Shown here in pieces: positions 1-9,002 of a DNA stretch of 64,000 nt. The notes below the pieces were generated by a model. That model saw only the letters and a program-made list of their open reading frames with translations. It searched no databases and had not been told where the DNA came from. The stretch comes from Corynebacterium sphenisci DSM 44792 (GTDB taxonomy: Bacteria; Actinomycetota; Actinomycetes; Mycobacteriales; Mycobacteriaceae), in the NCBI RefSeq assembly GCF_001941505.1, contig NZ_CP009248.1:1860001-1924000 (forward strand), read 5' to 3'. Position 1 is the first letter of the stretch. Every line of letters starts with the position of its first letter. A program made the translations under genes and the position numbers.

Positions 1-539
1 AGATCCAGGTTGACGTGCTCGAACCCGGCGGCGCGGGCCTCCGCGGCGGCGGCCACCGGCCGCCCTGGCCGGTGCCGCCGGCCCAGGGTGGCCAGCACAT
101 GCGGCGCGGCGGACTGCATGCCCAGGCTCACCCGGGTGAAACCGGCCGCCCGGATCCCCTCGAAGAAGGCCGGGTCGGTGGACTCCGGGTTGGCCTCGGT
201 GGTCACCTCCGCCCCGGGGGCCAGGCCGAAGGCGCCGCGCACCCCCTCGAGCAGCCGGGCCAGCGCCGCCGCCCCGAGCAGCGAGGGGGTGCCGCCGCCG
301 ACGAAGACGGTCTCCGCGGGCCGGGGCGGGATCCCGCGGCGGGCCAGATCCGCGGCGGCGAAGTCCAGCTCCCCCAGGATCGCGTCCAGGTAGGACGCCG
401 GGGAGGTGGCGTCGCCGAGCTCCCCGGGGGTGTAGGTGTTGAAATCGCAGTAGCCGCAGCGGGCGGCGCAGAAGGGCACGTGCAGGTACACCCCGAACGG
501 CGCCGGGTCCGCCGGGGCCGCCGCCGCGGCGGCGCTCAC
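1..539 (-). CDS. hemW: HemW-type radical SAM protein (partial, C-terminus outside window)
   Basis: About 179 N-terminal residues are visible; the rest lies beyond the left edge. The start is GTG at 539, whose GTGA overlaps the stop of the upstream gene. Near residue 20 the protein reads YLHVPFCAARCGYC, the radical SAM CxxxCxxC motif in the form typical of HemN/HemW proteins. HemW is an S-adenosylmethionine/[4Fe-4S] heme-binding protein thought to deliver heme to membrane enzymes. It is often annotated as oxygen-independent coproporphyrinogen III oxidase, but it lacks that activity in the bacteria tested. The four-base overlap implies translational coupling with the upstream hypothetical gene. 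In corynebacteria this gene is usually followed by hrcA and dnaJ, which cannot be seen here. The family call is firm; the exact biochemical role is inferred. Confidence 0.88.
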   Translation of the reverse strand, partial: MSAAAAAAPADPAPFGVYLHVPFCAARCGYCDFNTYTPGELGDATSPASYLDAILGELDFAAADLARRGIPPRPAETVFVGGGTPSLLGAAALARLLEGVRGAFGLAPGAEVTTEANPESTDPAFFEGIRAAGFTRVSLGMQSAAPHVLATLGRRHRPGRPVAAAAEARAAGFEHVNLD

Positions 540-1210
540 ACCCGCTCCGGGCGCCGGGCGCGGGCGGCGGCGACCCGGGCCACCACCGCGTCGATCCGGG
601 CCCGTTCGGCGAGGAAGGCCGGGGGCCGGCGGCCGCGCAGCGAGCGGGCCACCGCGGGATGGGCCTCGGCGACGGTGACCCGCCAGGCCGCGGCGACCTC
701 CAGGGCCCGGCGCCCGCAGCGCGAGTACAGCCCGGTCAGGCCCACCGTGCCGAGCACCTCCACCCCGCGCAGGTTCTCCGCGGAGAGCCAGTCCGCCAGG
801 GCCCCCAGGTGCGCCGCGGCGGCGTCGGAGCGCGCCGCCAGGGCGCGCGCCACCGCCGGCACCGGGGCGGGCCGGGCGGGCACCGGGGCGAGGGCGACCA
901 GCGCGGCGACGTCGAGGGCCTCCGGGGCGGGGCCCGGATCGCGGCGGGCGGCCGCGGAGAGCTCCCCGGAGCGGATCCCGGAGGTGAAGGCCTGGCGCAG
1001 CCCGGCGAGCTCCCCGATCAGCGGGATCGCGTCGGCGACGCCCTCGTCGACGACCTCGCCGAGCTCGAGGACGCATTCGTCGACCAGCTCCACGTCCACG
1101 TCGGCGATCGCCTGGCCCAGGTTGTCGAGGTGCTCGGCGATCTCGTCGCCGATGTCGTAGAGCTCCTGGGTGACCTCGCGGAGGCGCAGCCGGGCATCGT
1201 GGTGGCGCAT
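536..1210 (-). CDS. Hypothetical protein, 224 aa, coupled to hemW
   Basis: ATG at 1210 is chosen because AAGGGAGGG sits about 7 nt upstream; the longer open frame lacks such a site. The N-terminal 75 residues are predicted helical and acidic (repeated DEIAEHL, DVELVDE and LGEVVDEG-type segments). The C-terminal half is Ala/Arg-rich. There is no signal peptide or membrane segment, and I recognise no catalytic motif. The stop overlaps the GTG of hemW by four bases, so the two are probably co-translated. A TAGGGT -10-like hexamer lies about 45 nt upstream of the ATG. A gene of unknown function occupies the same position between hemN/hemW and fadD15 in C. glutamicum (from memory), so this is probably a conserved corynebacterial orphan. 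Function unknown. Confidence 0.75.
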   Translation of the reverse strand: MRHHDARLRLREVTQELYDIGDEIAEHLDNLGQAIADVDVELVDECVLELGEVVDEGVADAIPLIGELAGLRQAFTSGIRSGELSAAARRDPGPAPEALDVAALVALAPVPARPAPVPAVARALAARSDAAAAHLGALADWLSAENLRGVEVLGTVGLTGLYSRCGRRALEVAAAWRVTVAEAHPAVARSLRGRRPPAFLAERARIDAVVARVAAARARRPERV

Positions 1211-1330
1211 CCCGGCCCTCCCTTCCGCTGCCGTGCCGACGACTCGCGTCCCCACCCTAGGGCCGCGCCCGGCGGCGATCCGGGTGGCGCGCCGGGGCGC
1301 CGCGCCGCGGGCCCGCGGCGGGCATGCGCC

Positions 1331-1372
1331 GGGGCCCCGCCCGGCGCCGGATCGGGCGTCGGGCGGGGCCCC
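1331..1372 (-). terminator. Rho-independent-like hairpin after fadD15
   Basis: A 13-bp perfect stem (GGGGCCCCGCCCG paired with its complement at 1360-1372) lies just beyond the fadD15 stop and before the next gene on the same strand. It has no U tract, as is common in very GC-rich actinobacteria. Confidence 0.6.
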
Positions 1373-1397
1373 TGCTCGGGTGCGCCGCGGCGGCGGG

Positions 1398-3230
1398 TCA
1401 GCGGGCGTAGATCTGGTCGACCACCTTGGAGAAGTGGTCCAGCACCACATTGCGCTTGACCTTCAGGGTCGGGGTGAGCTCCCCGGACTCCTCGCTGAGA
1501 TCGCGCTTGAGGATGAAGAACTTCTTGATCGACTCCGCATGCGAGACCAGCTCATTGGCGGAGTTCACCGCGTCCTGCACCTCGGCGCGCAGCACCGGGT
1601 TGGTGGCCAGCTCGCGCACCGAGGTCGCCTCCGGGATGTCGTGCTCGGCCTTCCACTTCTCCACCGCCTCGTCGTCGAGGGTGACCAGCACCGCGATGAA
1701 GGGCTGGCCGTCGCCGATCACCACGGCCTGGGAGATCAGCGGATGCGCGCGCATCCGGTCCTCCAGCGGGCCCGGGGAGACGTTCTTGCCGCCGGCGGTG
1801 ACCAGCAGATCCTTCTTCCGGCCGGTGATCCGCAGGTAGCCCTCGTCATCGAGCTCGCCCATGTCGCCGGTGCGGAACCAGCCGTCGACCAGCGCCCCGG
1901 CGGTGGCCTCCTCGTTGCGCCAGTAGCCCTTGAACACCACCGGGCCCTTGAGGTGGATCTCGCCGTCCTCGGCGATGCGCACCGAGCAGCCGCCCACCGG
2001 CAGGCCCACGGTGCCCACCCGCTGCGCGCCGGGGGCGTTGACGGTGACCGCGGCGGTGGACTCGGTCAGCCCGTAGCCCTCGTAGACCGGGACCCCCAGC
2101 CCGCGGAAGAAGTGCCCGATGTCGCTGGACAGGGCGGCCCCGCCGGAGATGGTGTACTGCACGCTGTCGCCCATGGCGGCCTTGATCTTGGCGAAGAGCA
2201 GCCGGTCGTAGAGCTTGCGGCGCAGCTTCAGCGCCGCCGAGGGGCCCTGCGGGGTGTCCAGCGCCTTGGAGTACTCGATGGCGGTGGCCTCGGCCCGGGT
2301 GAACATGGCCAGGCCCAGCGGGCCCTTCTCCTTCGCCCCGGCGTAGGCGGAGTCGCGGACCTTCTCGAACACCCGGGGCACGCCCAGGATGAGATGCGGC
2401 CGGGAGCGCTGGAACTCCAGGGTGACCGTGGAGGTGTCCGCCCAGTGCGACTGGGTGGCCCCGGAGATCACCGCGGCCAGGGACACCGCGGAGGCCAGCA
2501 CATGGGCCAGCGGCAGGAAGGTGAGCACCCGGTTGCCGGGCCGGGCGATCACGCCGATGTCGTGGGTGAGCAGCCCGCGCACCTCGGAGAGCCAGTTGGA
2601 GTGGTGCAGCATGCAGCCCTTGGGCCGTCCGGTGGTGCCGGAGGTGTAGATCACCGAGGCCAGATCATCGGCCCCGGTGGCCTCGATCCGGGCGTCGAGC
2701 TCGGCGTCGTCGACGTCGCGGCCCTCGTACATGAGGGTGTCCACCGCGGAGGAGTTGATCTCCACCACCCGGCGCAGCTTCGAGGGGGAGCCGGGCAGCG
2801 GCTCCTGCCCGTCCGGGCCGACCACCAGGATCTTGGTGCGCTCGGTGTGCCGGCGCGATTCGGTGATCGCGAACACCGCCCCGGAGTCCTCGATGATCCA
2901 GCGGATCTGGTCCGTGGAGGAGGAGCCGTAGACCGGCACCAGGGTGGCGCCGGCCATCCAGATCGCGAAGTTCAGCAGGGTCCACTCGTAGCGGGTCTCG
3001 GAGAGCAGGGCGACCCGGTCGCCCTTCTCCACCCCGTTCGCGATGAGGCCCTTGGCGGTGGCCCGGACCTCCTCGACGAACTCCTCCGCGGTGACGTTGA
3101 CCCACTCGAAGTTCCGCGGGCGGGTGAACAGCACCAGCTTGGGGCGCTTGGCCGCCATGTCGAGCAGTGCGGTCACGCAGGTCTCGTCGGCCCCGATCGC
3201 GTACTGGGCTTCTGTCGAGTATTCGCGCAT
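1398..3230 (-). CDS. fadD15: Long-chain fatty acid--CoA ligase (FadD15-like)
   Basis: This 610-aa ANL-superfamily enzyme activates fatty acids to acyl-CoA through an acyl-AMP intermediate. The AMP-binding P-loop YTSGTTGRPKG is at residues 195-205. It is followed by YEGYGLTESTAAV (A5), WFRTGDMGELDDEGYLRITGR (A7/A8) and a C-terminal Lys-containing lid. Length and layout match the bacterial FadD15 group (AMP-dependent synthetases near 600 aa), not the 500-aa FadD group. ATG at 3230 has AAGGAG about 10 nt upstream. The divergent 326-bp space towards malQ carries a TATGTT -10-like hexamer (3342-3347, minus strand), implying a leader of roughly 100 nt. The position next to malQ matches C. glutamicum gene order. 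Substrate chain length cannot be read from the sequence. Confidence 0.9.
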   Translation of the reverse strand: MREYSTEAQYAIGADETCVTALLDMAAKRPKLVLFTRPRNFEWVNVTAEEFVEEVRATAKGLIANGVEKGDRVALLSETRYEWTLLNFAIWMAGATLVPVYGSSSTDQIRWIIEDSGAVFAITESRRHTERTKILVVGPDGQEPLPGSPSKLRRVVEINSSAVDTLMYEGRDVDDAELDARIEATGADDLASVIYTSGTTGRPKGCMLHHSNWLSEVRGLLTHDIGVIARPGNRVLTFLPLAHVLASAVSLAAVISGATQSHWADTSTVTLEFQRSRPHLILGVPRVFEKVRDSAYAGAKEKGPLGLAMFTRAEATAIEYSKALDTPQGPSAALKLRRKLYDRLLFAKIKAAMGDSVQYTISGGAALSSDIGHFFRGLGVPVYEGYGLTESTAAVTVNAPGAQRVGTVGLPVGGCSVRIAEDGEIHLKGPVVFKGYWRNEEATAGALVDGWFRTGDMGELDDEGYLRITGRKKDLLVTAGGKNVSPGPLEDRMRAHPLISQAVVIGDGQPFIAVLVTLDDEAVEKWKAEHDIPEATSVRELATNPVLRAEVQDAVNSANELVSHAESIKKFFILKRDLSEESGELTPTLKVKRNVVLDHFSKVVDQIYAR

Positions 3231-3556
3231 CCTGGTCGGTCTCCTTCAGGGGTTGGCTTCATCCGGCCCGCGGGGGTTCGGGCCCCCGGCGGCCGGGGGC
3301 GCCTCCGTGCACGTTCTGTGACGCCGGTAACTTCGACGCTCAACATACGTCACCGGACGCCCGCGTGGCCGCGATTGCGCGGACTTCCCCCGATTCTGCC
3401 CCGGCCGCGGCGATTGCGGAACCGTCTTTTCCGACCGCCGCCCCCGCACGCCGCCCCCGGGGGCCGCGGGCCCTCCCGGACCCCGCGCGCGGGCCCGCCC
3501 GGGACCGGTGCGGGCGGGCCGCGGGGCCGGCGCGCCCGCCTGGCATGATGGGGCCC
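3231..3556. other. Divergent intergenic region fadD15 / malQ
   Basis: These 326 bp hold no gene that I can support. They contain a TATGTT hexamer on the minus strand (3342-3347), a likely fadD15 promoter, and at the right end CATGAT (3544-3549), 7 bp before the GTG of malQ. The stretch 3340-3430 is locally less GC-rich than its surroundings, as expected of a promoter region. Confidence 0.5.
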
Positions 3557-5812
3557 GTGACCGACGACAACGCCGCCCCGCAGCCCCCCGAGCCGGTGAC
3601 CGGACCGCTCGCCGATCTCGCCGAGGACCTGGGCATCGCCACCCGGTACACCTCCGCCGAGGGCGAGGAGGTGCAGGTCAGCCGGCGCACCGTGCTGGCC
3701 ATCGCCGCCGCGATGGACGTCGACCTCGGCGAGGACCCCGATGACGCGGCGATCCACGCCGCCCGGGAGGCCTTCGCGGACCGGGCCTGGCGGCGGCTGC
3801 TGCCGCCGGTGGTGGTCGCCACCGCCGGGGTGCACCGCTCGGTCCTGGTGCACGTCCCGGACGGCACCCCAGTGCACGTCTCCGCGGTGCTCGCCGACGG
3901 CGGGGTGCGCCCGCTGGCGCAGCTGGAGCACAACGTCGCCCCCCGGGTGGTCGACGGGGTGCGCCTCGGCGAGGCCGCCTTCGCGGTGCCCGAGGATCTG
4001 CCGCTGGGCTGGCATGAGCTGGTCGCCGACAATGACGGGGCCGAGGCGCGCTGCCCGCTGGCGGTGACCCCCCGGCGGCTGTCCACCGCCGATGACCTGG
4101 TGGCCCGGCCGGCCACCGGGGTGATGGCGCAGCTGTACTCGGTGCGCTCGGACCGCTCCTGGGGGATCGGCGACTTCACCACCCTCGGCGATCTGGCCAC
4201 CGTCTGCGCCGAGCACGCGGGCGCGGACTACGTGCTGGTCAACCCGCTGCACGCGGCGGAGCCGGCGCCGCCGGTGGAGGACTCGCCCTATCTGCCCACC
4301 ACCCGGCGCTACATCAACCCGATCTACGTGCGGGTGGAGATGATCCCGGAGTTCTCCTACCTGCCGCCGGCCGATGCCGAGGAGCTGCGCGAGCTCGGCG
4401 AGCGCTTCCGGCGCCGGAACCGCTCCGCGGGGCGGATCGAGCGCAACCCGATCTACCGGGCGAAGCTGCGCGCCCTGCACGAGCTGCACCGGATCCCGCT
4501 GTCCCCGGTGCGCGCCGCGGACTTCGCCCGCTTCCGGGAGGAGGAGGGCGAGGGCCTGGTGGCCTACGCCACCTGGTGCGCGGACCGGGAGCTGGAGCAG
4601 CGCCGCCGCGCCCGCGCCGCCGCCGAGGCCGCCGCCGCCGGGGACGACTCCTTCACCCCCGCCGAACCCGGCCTGGAGTGGGTGGAGCCGCTGGGCGCGC
4701 ACGAGGATCCGGCGGCGCTGCACGCCGAGCTGGTGGACTTCCACTGCTGGCTGCAGTGGATCTGCGATTCCCAGCTCGCCGAGGCGCAGCGCGCCGCGAA
4801 GGAGGCCGGGATGCGGATCGGGGTGATGGCCGATCTCGCCGTCGGCGTGCACCCCGGCGGCTCGGACGCGCGCAACCTCGCCGACTGGATGGCCCCCGGC
4901 GCCTCCGTGGGCGCGCCCCCGGACGGCTACAACCAGCAGGGCCAGGACTGGTCCCAGCCGCCGTGGGATCCGCATAAGCTCGCCGAGGCCGCCTACCTGC
5001 CCTGGCGGGACATGCTGCGCACCGTGCTGCGCCACTCCGGCGGGATCCGGGTGGACCACATCCTGGGCATGTTCCGGCTGTGGTGGATGCCGCGGATGGC
5101 CTCCCCGCTGGAGGGCACCTACGTGCGCTACGACCATGAGGCGATGGTGGGCATCCTCGCCCTGGAGGCCGAACTCGCCGGGGCGGCGGTGATCGGCGAG
5201 GACCTGGGCACCTTCGAGCCCTGGGTGCAGGACTACCTCGCCGAGCGCGGGGTGATGGGCACCTCGATCCTGTGGTTCGAGGGCGACGGCGGCCGGCCGA
5301 AGCCGCGGGCGGACTACCGCCGGCTGTGCCTGGCCTCGGTGACCACCCACGATCTGCCGCCCACCGCCGGCTACCTGGACGGGGCGCATATCCGGCTGCG
5401 CGAGGAGCTGGGCCTGCTGCTCTCCGACCCGGCCGCCGAGGACGCCCGGGACCTGGACTGGGTGCGCCGGGTGCTCGCCGAGGTCGACGCCGCCGGCTGC
5501 TTCGCCGGCACCGCCGCCGGCGCCGACTGGGCGAACGCCACCCGGGACACCCTGCCCGGGGCCGATGATCTGGTGGTGGGCCTGCACCGCTGGCTGGCGG
5601 GGACCCCGGCGGCGCTGACCTGCATGGCCCTGGTGGACATGGTCGGCGACCGGAGCATCCAGAACCAGCCGGGCACCACGGTGGCGCAGCACCCCAACTG
5701 GTGCATGCCGCTGGTCGACGGGTCCGGGCGGGCGGTGCTGGTGCGCGAGCTGCCGGAGCTGGACCTGTTCCGCCGGGTGGCGGCGGCCTCCCGGCGCCCG
5801 GAACAGGGTTAG
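3557..5812 (+). CDS. malQ: 4-alpha-glucanotransferase (amylomaltase)
   Basis: GH77 enzyme that transfers alpha-1,4-glucan segments between maltodextrins, here next to trehalose synthase and maltokinase. With GTG 3557 as residue 1 the protein has 751 aa. The GH77 catalytic triad is visible: nucleophile Asp500 in IRVDHILG, acid/base Glu548 in GEDLGT and the transition-state Asp599 in TTHDLPP. The N-terminal 200 residues form the extra domain typical of actinobacterial MalQ. GTG 3557 is preferred over ATG 3545 and ATG 3548 because CATGAT (3544-3549) sits 7 nt before it and no Shine-Dalgarno is present, fitting a leaderless transcript. The open frame extends upstream into fadD15 antisense, which is not expected to be translated. 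Length and motifs are normal. Confidence 0.92.
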   Translation: MTDDNAAPQPPEPVTGPLADLAEDLGIATRYTSAEGEEVQVSRRTVLAIAAAMDVDLGEDPDDAAIHAAREAFADRAWRRLLPPVVVATAGVHRSVLVHVPDGTPVHVSAVLADGGVRPLAQLEHNVAPRVVDGVRLGEAAFAVPEDLPLGWHELVADNDGAEARCPLAVTPRRLSTADDLVARPATGVMAQLYSVRSDRSWGIGDFTTLGDLATVCAEHAGADYVLVNPLHAAEPAPPVEDSPYLPTTRRYINPIYVRVEMIPEFSYLPPADAEELRELGERFRRRNRSAGRIERNPIYRAKLRALHELHRIPLSPVRAADFARFREEEGEGLVAYATWCADRELEQRRRARAAAEAAAAGDDSFTPAEPGLEWVEPLGAHEDPAALHAELVDFHCWLQWICDSQLAEAQRAAKEAGMRIGVMADLAVGVHPGGSDARNLADWMAPGASVGAPPDGYNQQGQDWSQPPWDPHKLAEAAYLPWRDMLRTVLRHSGGIRVDHILGMFRLWWMPRMASPLEGTYVRYDHEAMVGILALEAELAGAAVIGEDLGTFEPWVQDYLAERGVMGTSILWFEGDGGRPKPRADYRRLCLASVTTHDLPPTAGYLDGAHIRLREELGLLLSDPAAEDARDLDWVRRVLAEVDAAGCFAGTAAGADWANATRDTLPGADDLVVGLHRWLAGTPAALTCMALVDMVGDRSIQNQPGTTVAQHPNWCMPLVDGSGRAVLVRELPELDLFRRVAAASRRPEQG

Positions 5813-5866
5813 CCCCCGGGGTGGGCCGGTGCCGGGGCGGCGCCGGCCATCTGCTTCGATATAGCC

Positions 5867-7246
5867 GTGACCCAGGAAAACCACGCGGAGTCGCCGACGA
5901 GCATCATCCTCGTCGGCCTGATGCTGTTCTCGATGTTCTTCGGCGCCGGCAACCTGATCTTCCCGCCGCAGCTCGGCGCGGAGGCCGGCACCGCCTACTG
6001 GCCGGCCATCCTCGGCTTCCTCACCACCGGGGTGCTGCTGCCCATGGTGGCGGTGATCGCGGTGGCGGTCTCCGGCACCGGCCTCGGCGACATCGCCGGG
6101 CGGGTGGGCCGGGTCTTCGGCCGGGTGTTCACGGCCGCGGTGTACCTGTCCATCGGCGCGCTCTACGCCATCCCGCGCACCGCCGGGGTGGCCTTCGAGA
6201 CCGGCGCCGCCGGCGCCGGGGCCACCGGGGCGGCGGCCCGGCTGGCCTTCACCGCCGCCTTCTTCGCGGTGGCGCTGTGGCTGTCCCTGTGCGGCGCCCG
6301 GGTGGTCGACGTGCTGGGCCGCTGGCTCACCCCGGCGCTGCTGGCGCTCATCGTGGTGCTGCTGCTCGCCGCGCTGCGGCTGCCCGCGGCGACCCCGGGC
6401 GCCCCGGCCGGGGACTGGGCGCAGGCGCCCTACCCGGCGGGCATCGTGCAGGGCTACCTGACCATGGACTCCCTGGCCGCGCTGGTGTTCGGCATCGTGG
6501 TGGTCGGCGCGCTGCGCTCCCGCGGGGTGCGCGGCGGCGGGCCGCTGACCCGGGCCACGATCGCCGCCGGGGTGCTCGCCGCGGTGCTGCTCGGCGCGGT
6601 CTACCTGGGCCTGGGCCATCTGGGCCGGATCCTCGGCCCGGGCAGCGCCAATGGCGCGGAACTGCTCGGCGCGGCGGCGAACCGGGCGCTCGGCGGGGTC
6701 GGCGCCTGGATTTTCGCCGGGATCGTGCTGCTGGCCTGCCTGACCACCGCGGTGGGCCTCATCACCGCCACCGCCGCCTGGTTCGCCACCCTGCCCACCG
6801 CCCTCGGCTACCGGGGCTGGGCGGTGCTGTTCACCCTGGTGGGGCTGCTGCTGGCCAACCAGGGGCTGGACACGATCATCGCCCTGGCGGTGCCGCTGAA
6901 CGTGTTCCTGCACCCGATCGCGGTGGCCCTGGTGCTGATCACCCTGCTGCAGGCGGCGCTGCCGTTCCGGCTGCGCTGGTCCTACCGGGCCCCGGTGGCG
7001 GTGGCCGCGGCCTTCGCCGCCCTGGATCTGCTCACCGCCCTCGGCGCGGATCCGGCCGGGACGCTGCCCGCCCTCGCCGGGCTGCCGCTGTACCGGGATT
7101 CCCTGGCCTGGCTGGTGCCGACCCTGGCCGCGATCGCGGTCTGCCTGGTCCTCGACGGGCGGCGCCGGGAGCCCAGGCCCCGCCCGGGCGGGGCCGCCGG
7201 GGCCGCACCGGGGGACCCCGCCGCGGCGCCGGAGCGGGCCGGCTGA
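5867..7246 (+). CDS. brnQ: Branched-chain amino acid:cation symporter BrnQ (LIVCS family)
   Basis: This 459-aa polytopic membrane protein starts ILVGLMLFSMFFGAGNLIFPP, the signature of the LIVCS carriers that import Ile, Leu and Val with Na+ or H+. About twelve hydrophobic segments follow, then a short polar Pro/Arg-rich tail. GTG 5867 is used. GATATA immediately upstream may be part of a -10, but its spacing to the start is shorter than at other genes here, so the promoter is uncertain. The gene follows malQ by 54 bp on the same strand. All parts typical of the family are present. Confidence 0.9.
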   Translation: MTQENHAESPTSIILVGLMLFSMFFGAGNLIFPPQLGAEAGTAYWPAILGFLTTGVLLPMVAVIAVAVSGTGLGDIAGRVGRVFGRVFTAAVYLSIGALYAIPRTAGVAFETGAAGAGATGAAARLAFTAAFFAVALWLSLCGARVVDVLGRWLTPALLALIVVLLLAALRLPAATPGAPAGDWAQAPYPAGIVQGYLTMDSLAALVFGIVVVGALRSRGVRGGGPLTRATIAAGVLAAVLLGAVYLGLGHLGRILGPGSANGAELLGAAANRALGGVGAWIFAGIVLLACLTTAVGLITATAAWFATLPTALGYRGWAVLFTLVGLLLANQGLDTIIALAVPLNVFLHPIAVALVLITLLQAALPFRLRWSYRAPVAVAAAFAALDLLTALGADPAGTLPALAGLPLYRDSLAWLVPTLAAIAVCLVLDGRRREPRPRPGGAAGAAPGDPAAAPERAG

Positions 7247-7283
7247 GCCGCCCCCGGGGGCGGCCGGATCGGGGCGCGGCGGC

Positions 7284-7364
7284 CTAGAGCCCGGAGATGA
7301 TCCCGGCGATGATGACCAGCAGGATCAGCACGATCAGCGCCAGCTTGACCCGGTTGAAGCGCAC
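7284..7364 (-). CDS. Tiny single-span membrane protein, 26 aa
   Basis: The frame starts with GTG at 7364, preceded at ideal distance by AAGGAGGGG, one of the strongest Shine-Dalgarno sequences in the window. The product is VRFNRVKLALIVLILL followed by VIIAGIISGL: a basic start and one hydrophobic helix covering nearly the whole peptide. It lies 9 bp behind the 74-aa membrane protein on the same strand, so the two probably form an operon. No family recognised. The perfect ribosome site and the non-random hydrophobic composition are the reasons for calling it. Confidence 0.6.
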   Translation of the reverse strand: MRFNRVKLALIVLILLVIIAGIISGL

Positions 7365-7373
7365 GGCCCCTCC

Positions 7374-7598
7374 TTATGGACGTCGATGCTCGGCCAGTTC
7401 CACGCGGGCCCGGCCCACCGTGGCGGGCCGACCGCCCCAGCGGCCGAAGAGCCGGCCCACGACGATGTCGATCACCCCGATCAGGGCGAACGCGGCGAGG
7501 CCGCCGACCGGCAGCAGCACCGCCAGCAGCACCGCGGTCTGGCCGATGACCGGCAGCTGGGTCAGCCACTGGCCGACCCCGTCGATGAGCTCTCCCAC
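7374..7598 (-). CDS. Small membrane protein, 74 aa
   Basis: The product starts VGELIDGVGQWLTQLP and contains one or two hydrophobic segments (QTAVLLAVLLPVGGLAAFALIGVIDIVV), then a basic tail ending in EHRRP. The GTG start at 7598 has no Shine-Dalgarno, but TAGCAT (minus strand, 7607-7612) lies 8 nt upstream, fitting a leaderless mRNA. A second tiny membrane protein follows 9 bp downstream. The layout (amphipathic start, hairpin of helices, RLFGRWGGR-type basic loop) resembles small actinobacterial envelope proteins, but I recognise no named family. The gene is divergent from the carboxylesterase. Confidence 0.62.
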   Translation of the reverse strand: MGELIDGVGQWLTQLPVIGQTAVLLAVLLPVGGLAAFALIGVIDIVVGRLFGRWGGRPATVGRARVELAEHRRP

Positions 7599-7685
7599 GG
7601 TCGGGGATGCTACCCCACCCCCGCCGCGGCGCGGGCCCCGGCCGGGCCGGCCCCGCGGCGGGGCCGCCCGGTCTACCGTGGGCGC

Positions 7686-9002
7686 ATGGACACGCTGACC
7701 GTCGAGGCCCCCGCCGGCCGGCTCACCGGCACCCTGCGCCGCGGGGTGTGGCGCTGCCACACCATCGCCTACGCCGCCGCCGCGCCCTTCGCCCCGGCCC
7801 GCCGGGCCGCGCCCGCCGACCATGACGGCCGCCGCCCCGGCGCCGGGGAGCTCACCCTCACCCTCACCGCCCCGCATCCGTGGCCGGCGGGGGCGCCGGT
7901 CCTGGTCTGGATCCACGGCGGCCGCTACGAGGAGGGCCATCCCTCGGAACCGTGGACCAACGCCCGCCTGCTCGCCGCCCGCGGCGTCGTCGGGGTGTCC
8001 CTGGGCTACCGCAAGGGCCTGGAGGGGTTCTGGCGGGACCGGGAGGCCGATCCGCTGCCGGCGGTGGCCGATCTGCTGCACGCCCTGGACTGGGTGCGGG
8101 ACAACGCCCCCGCCCTCGGCGGGGACCCGGACCGGGTCACCCTGGCCGGCCAGTCCGCCGGGGCGGGCCTGGCGCTGACCCTGGCCACCCGCCCGGAGGC
8201 CGCCGGCCGGGTGGCCCGGGTGCTGGCCGCCTCCCCCGGGTTCTCGCACCGCTCCGGGGGGCCGGTGCAGCGCGCCGCGGCGGCGGCGCTGCTGCGCGGC
8301 CCGGCGACCCGGGCCCGGCTGGCCCGGCTGCACGCCGACTCCGGGCCGGCGGCGGTGGCGGCGCTCTACGCCCGGCTGCGCCGGCTCTCCCCCACCGAAC
8401 CGGCGCTGGGCCCGCATGCCGCCGAGGGCCGGCCGGGGCTGCCCCTGATGGTCACCGCCACCAGCGAGGAATTCCACTTCCTGCCGGAGCTGCGCCGGCT
8501 GGACGCCCGGCGCGGGGCCCGGGCGATCGCCCGGGCCACGGCGCTGGCGCACGGCGGCCGGGGCCGGCTGCCCGCGGATCCGGCGCCGATGTCGCGGGTG
8601 ATCTCCGATGCCACGATCCGGCGCTACGCGGTGGGCGCGGCCGATGCCGCGGTGGCCGCCGGGGTCCCGGTGTGGGCGGCGGAGTTCCGCCCCGGCGCCG
8701 GGGTGGGCACCGGTCCGGCGGGGCCGACCTCGGGGGCCCCGCACTGCATCGAGCTGCCCCGGCTGTTCGGCCGGGAGGAGCACCCCTTCCACGAGGCGGC
8801 GCTCGCCTTCATCATGGCCGGCGACCCCGCGGCGGCCGCCCCCGGCGTCCCCGGCGATCCCGGGTGGCCGAGCTACGCGGATCCGGGTCGGCCGGCCCGG
8901 ATCTACGCGGGGGCGGGCCCGGCCTGCGTGGCCTCGGTGGCCGCCGATCCCTGGGCGGAGGTGCGCGCCCTGTTCCCGGCGCCCCGGGCCCGGCGGCCCT
9001 AG
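7686..9002 (+). CDS. Type-B carboxylesterase/lipase family protein
   Basis: This 438-aa alpha/beta hydrolase starts with the leaderless-type ATG 7686 (TACCGT at 7674-7679, 6-nt spacer). The oxyanion-hole HGG lies in LVWIHGGRYEEG. The nucleophile elbow is GQSAG with Ser157, inside DRVTLAGQSAGAGLA, the carboxylesterase type-B signature. A late His in PHCIELPRLFG is the probable catalytic base. The family hydrolyses esters of small alcohols and is often cytoplasmic; no signal peptide is present. It is slightly shorter than typical 480-500 aa members. Substrate unknown. The stop overlaps by three bases the end of a convergent small membrane protein gene. Confidence 0.85.
   Translation: MDTLTVEAPAGRLTGTLRRGVWRCHTIAYAAAAPFAPARRAAPADHDGRRPGAGELTLTLTAPHPWPAGAPVLVWIHGGRYEEGHPSEPWTNARLLAARGVVGVSLGYRKGLEGFWRDREADPLPAVADLLHALDWVRDNAPALGGDPDRVTLAGQSAGAGLALTLATRPEAAGRVARVLAASPGFSHRSGGPVQRAAAAALLRGPATRARLARLHADSGPAAVAALYARLRRLSPTEPALGPHAAEGRPGLPLMVTATSEEFHFLPELRRLDARRGARAIARATALAHGGRGRLPADPAPMSRVISDATIRRYAVGAADAAVAAGVPVWAAEFRPGAGVGTGPAGPTSGAPHCIELPRLFGREEHPFHEAALAFIMAGDPAAAAPGVPGDPGWPSYADPGRPARIYAGAGPACVASVAADPWAEVRALFPAPRARRP

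Noticed and set aside
3350..6913. A 1187-codon minus-strand frame opposite malQ and brnQ
   Set aside because: Shadow frame made of GQ/HRG-rich sequence. The plus strand has intact catalytic motifs.
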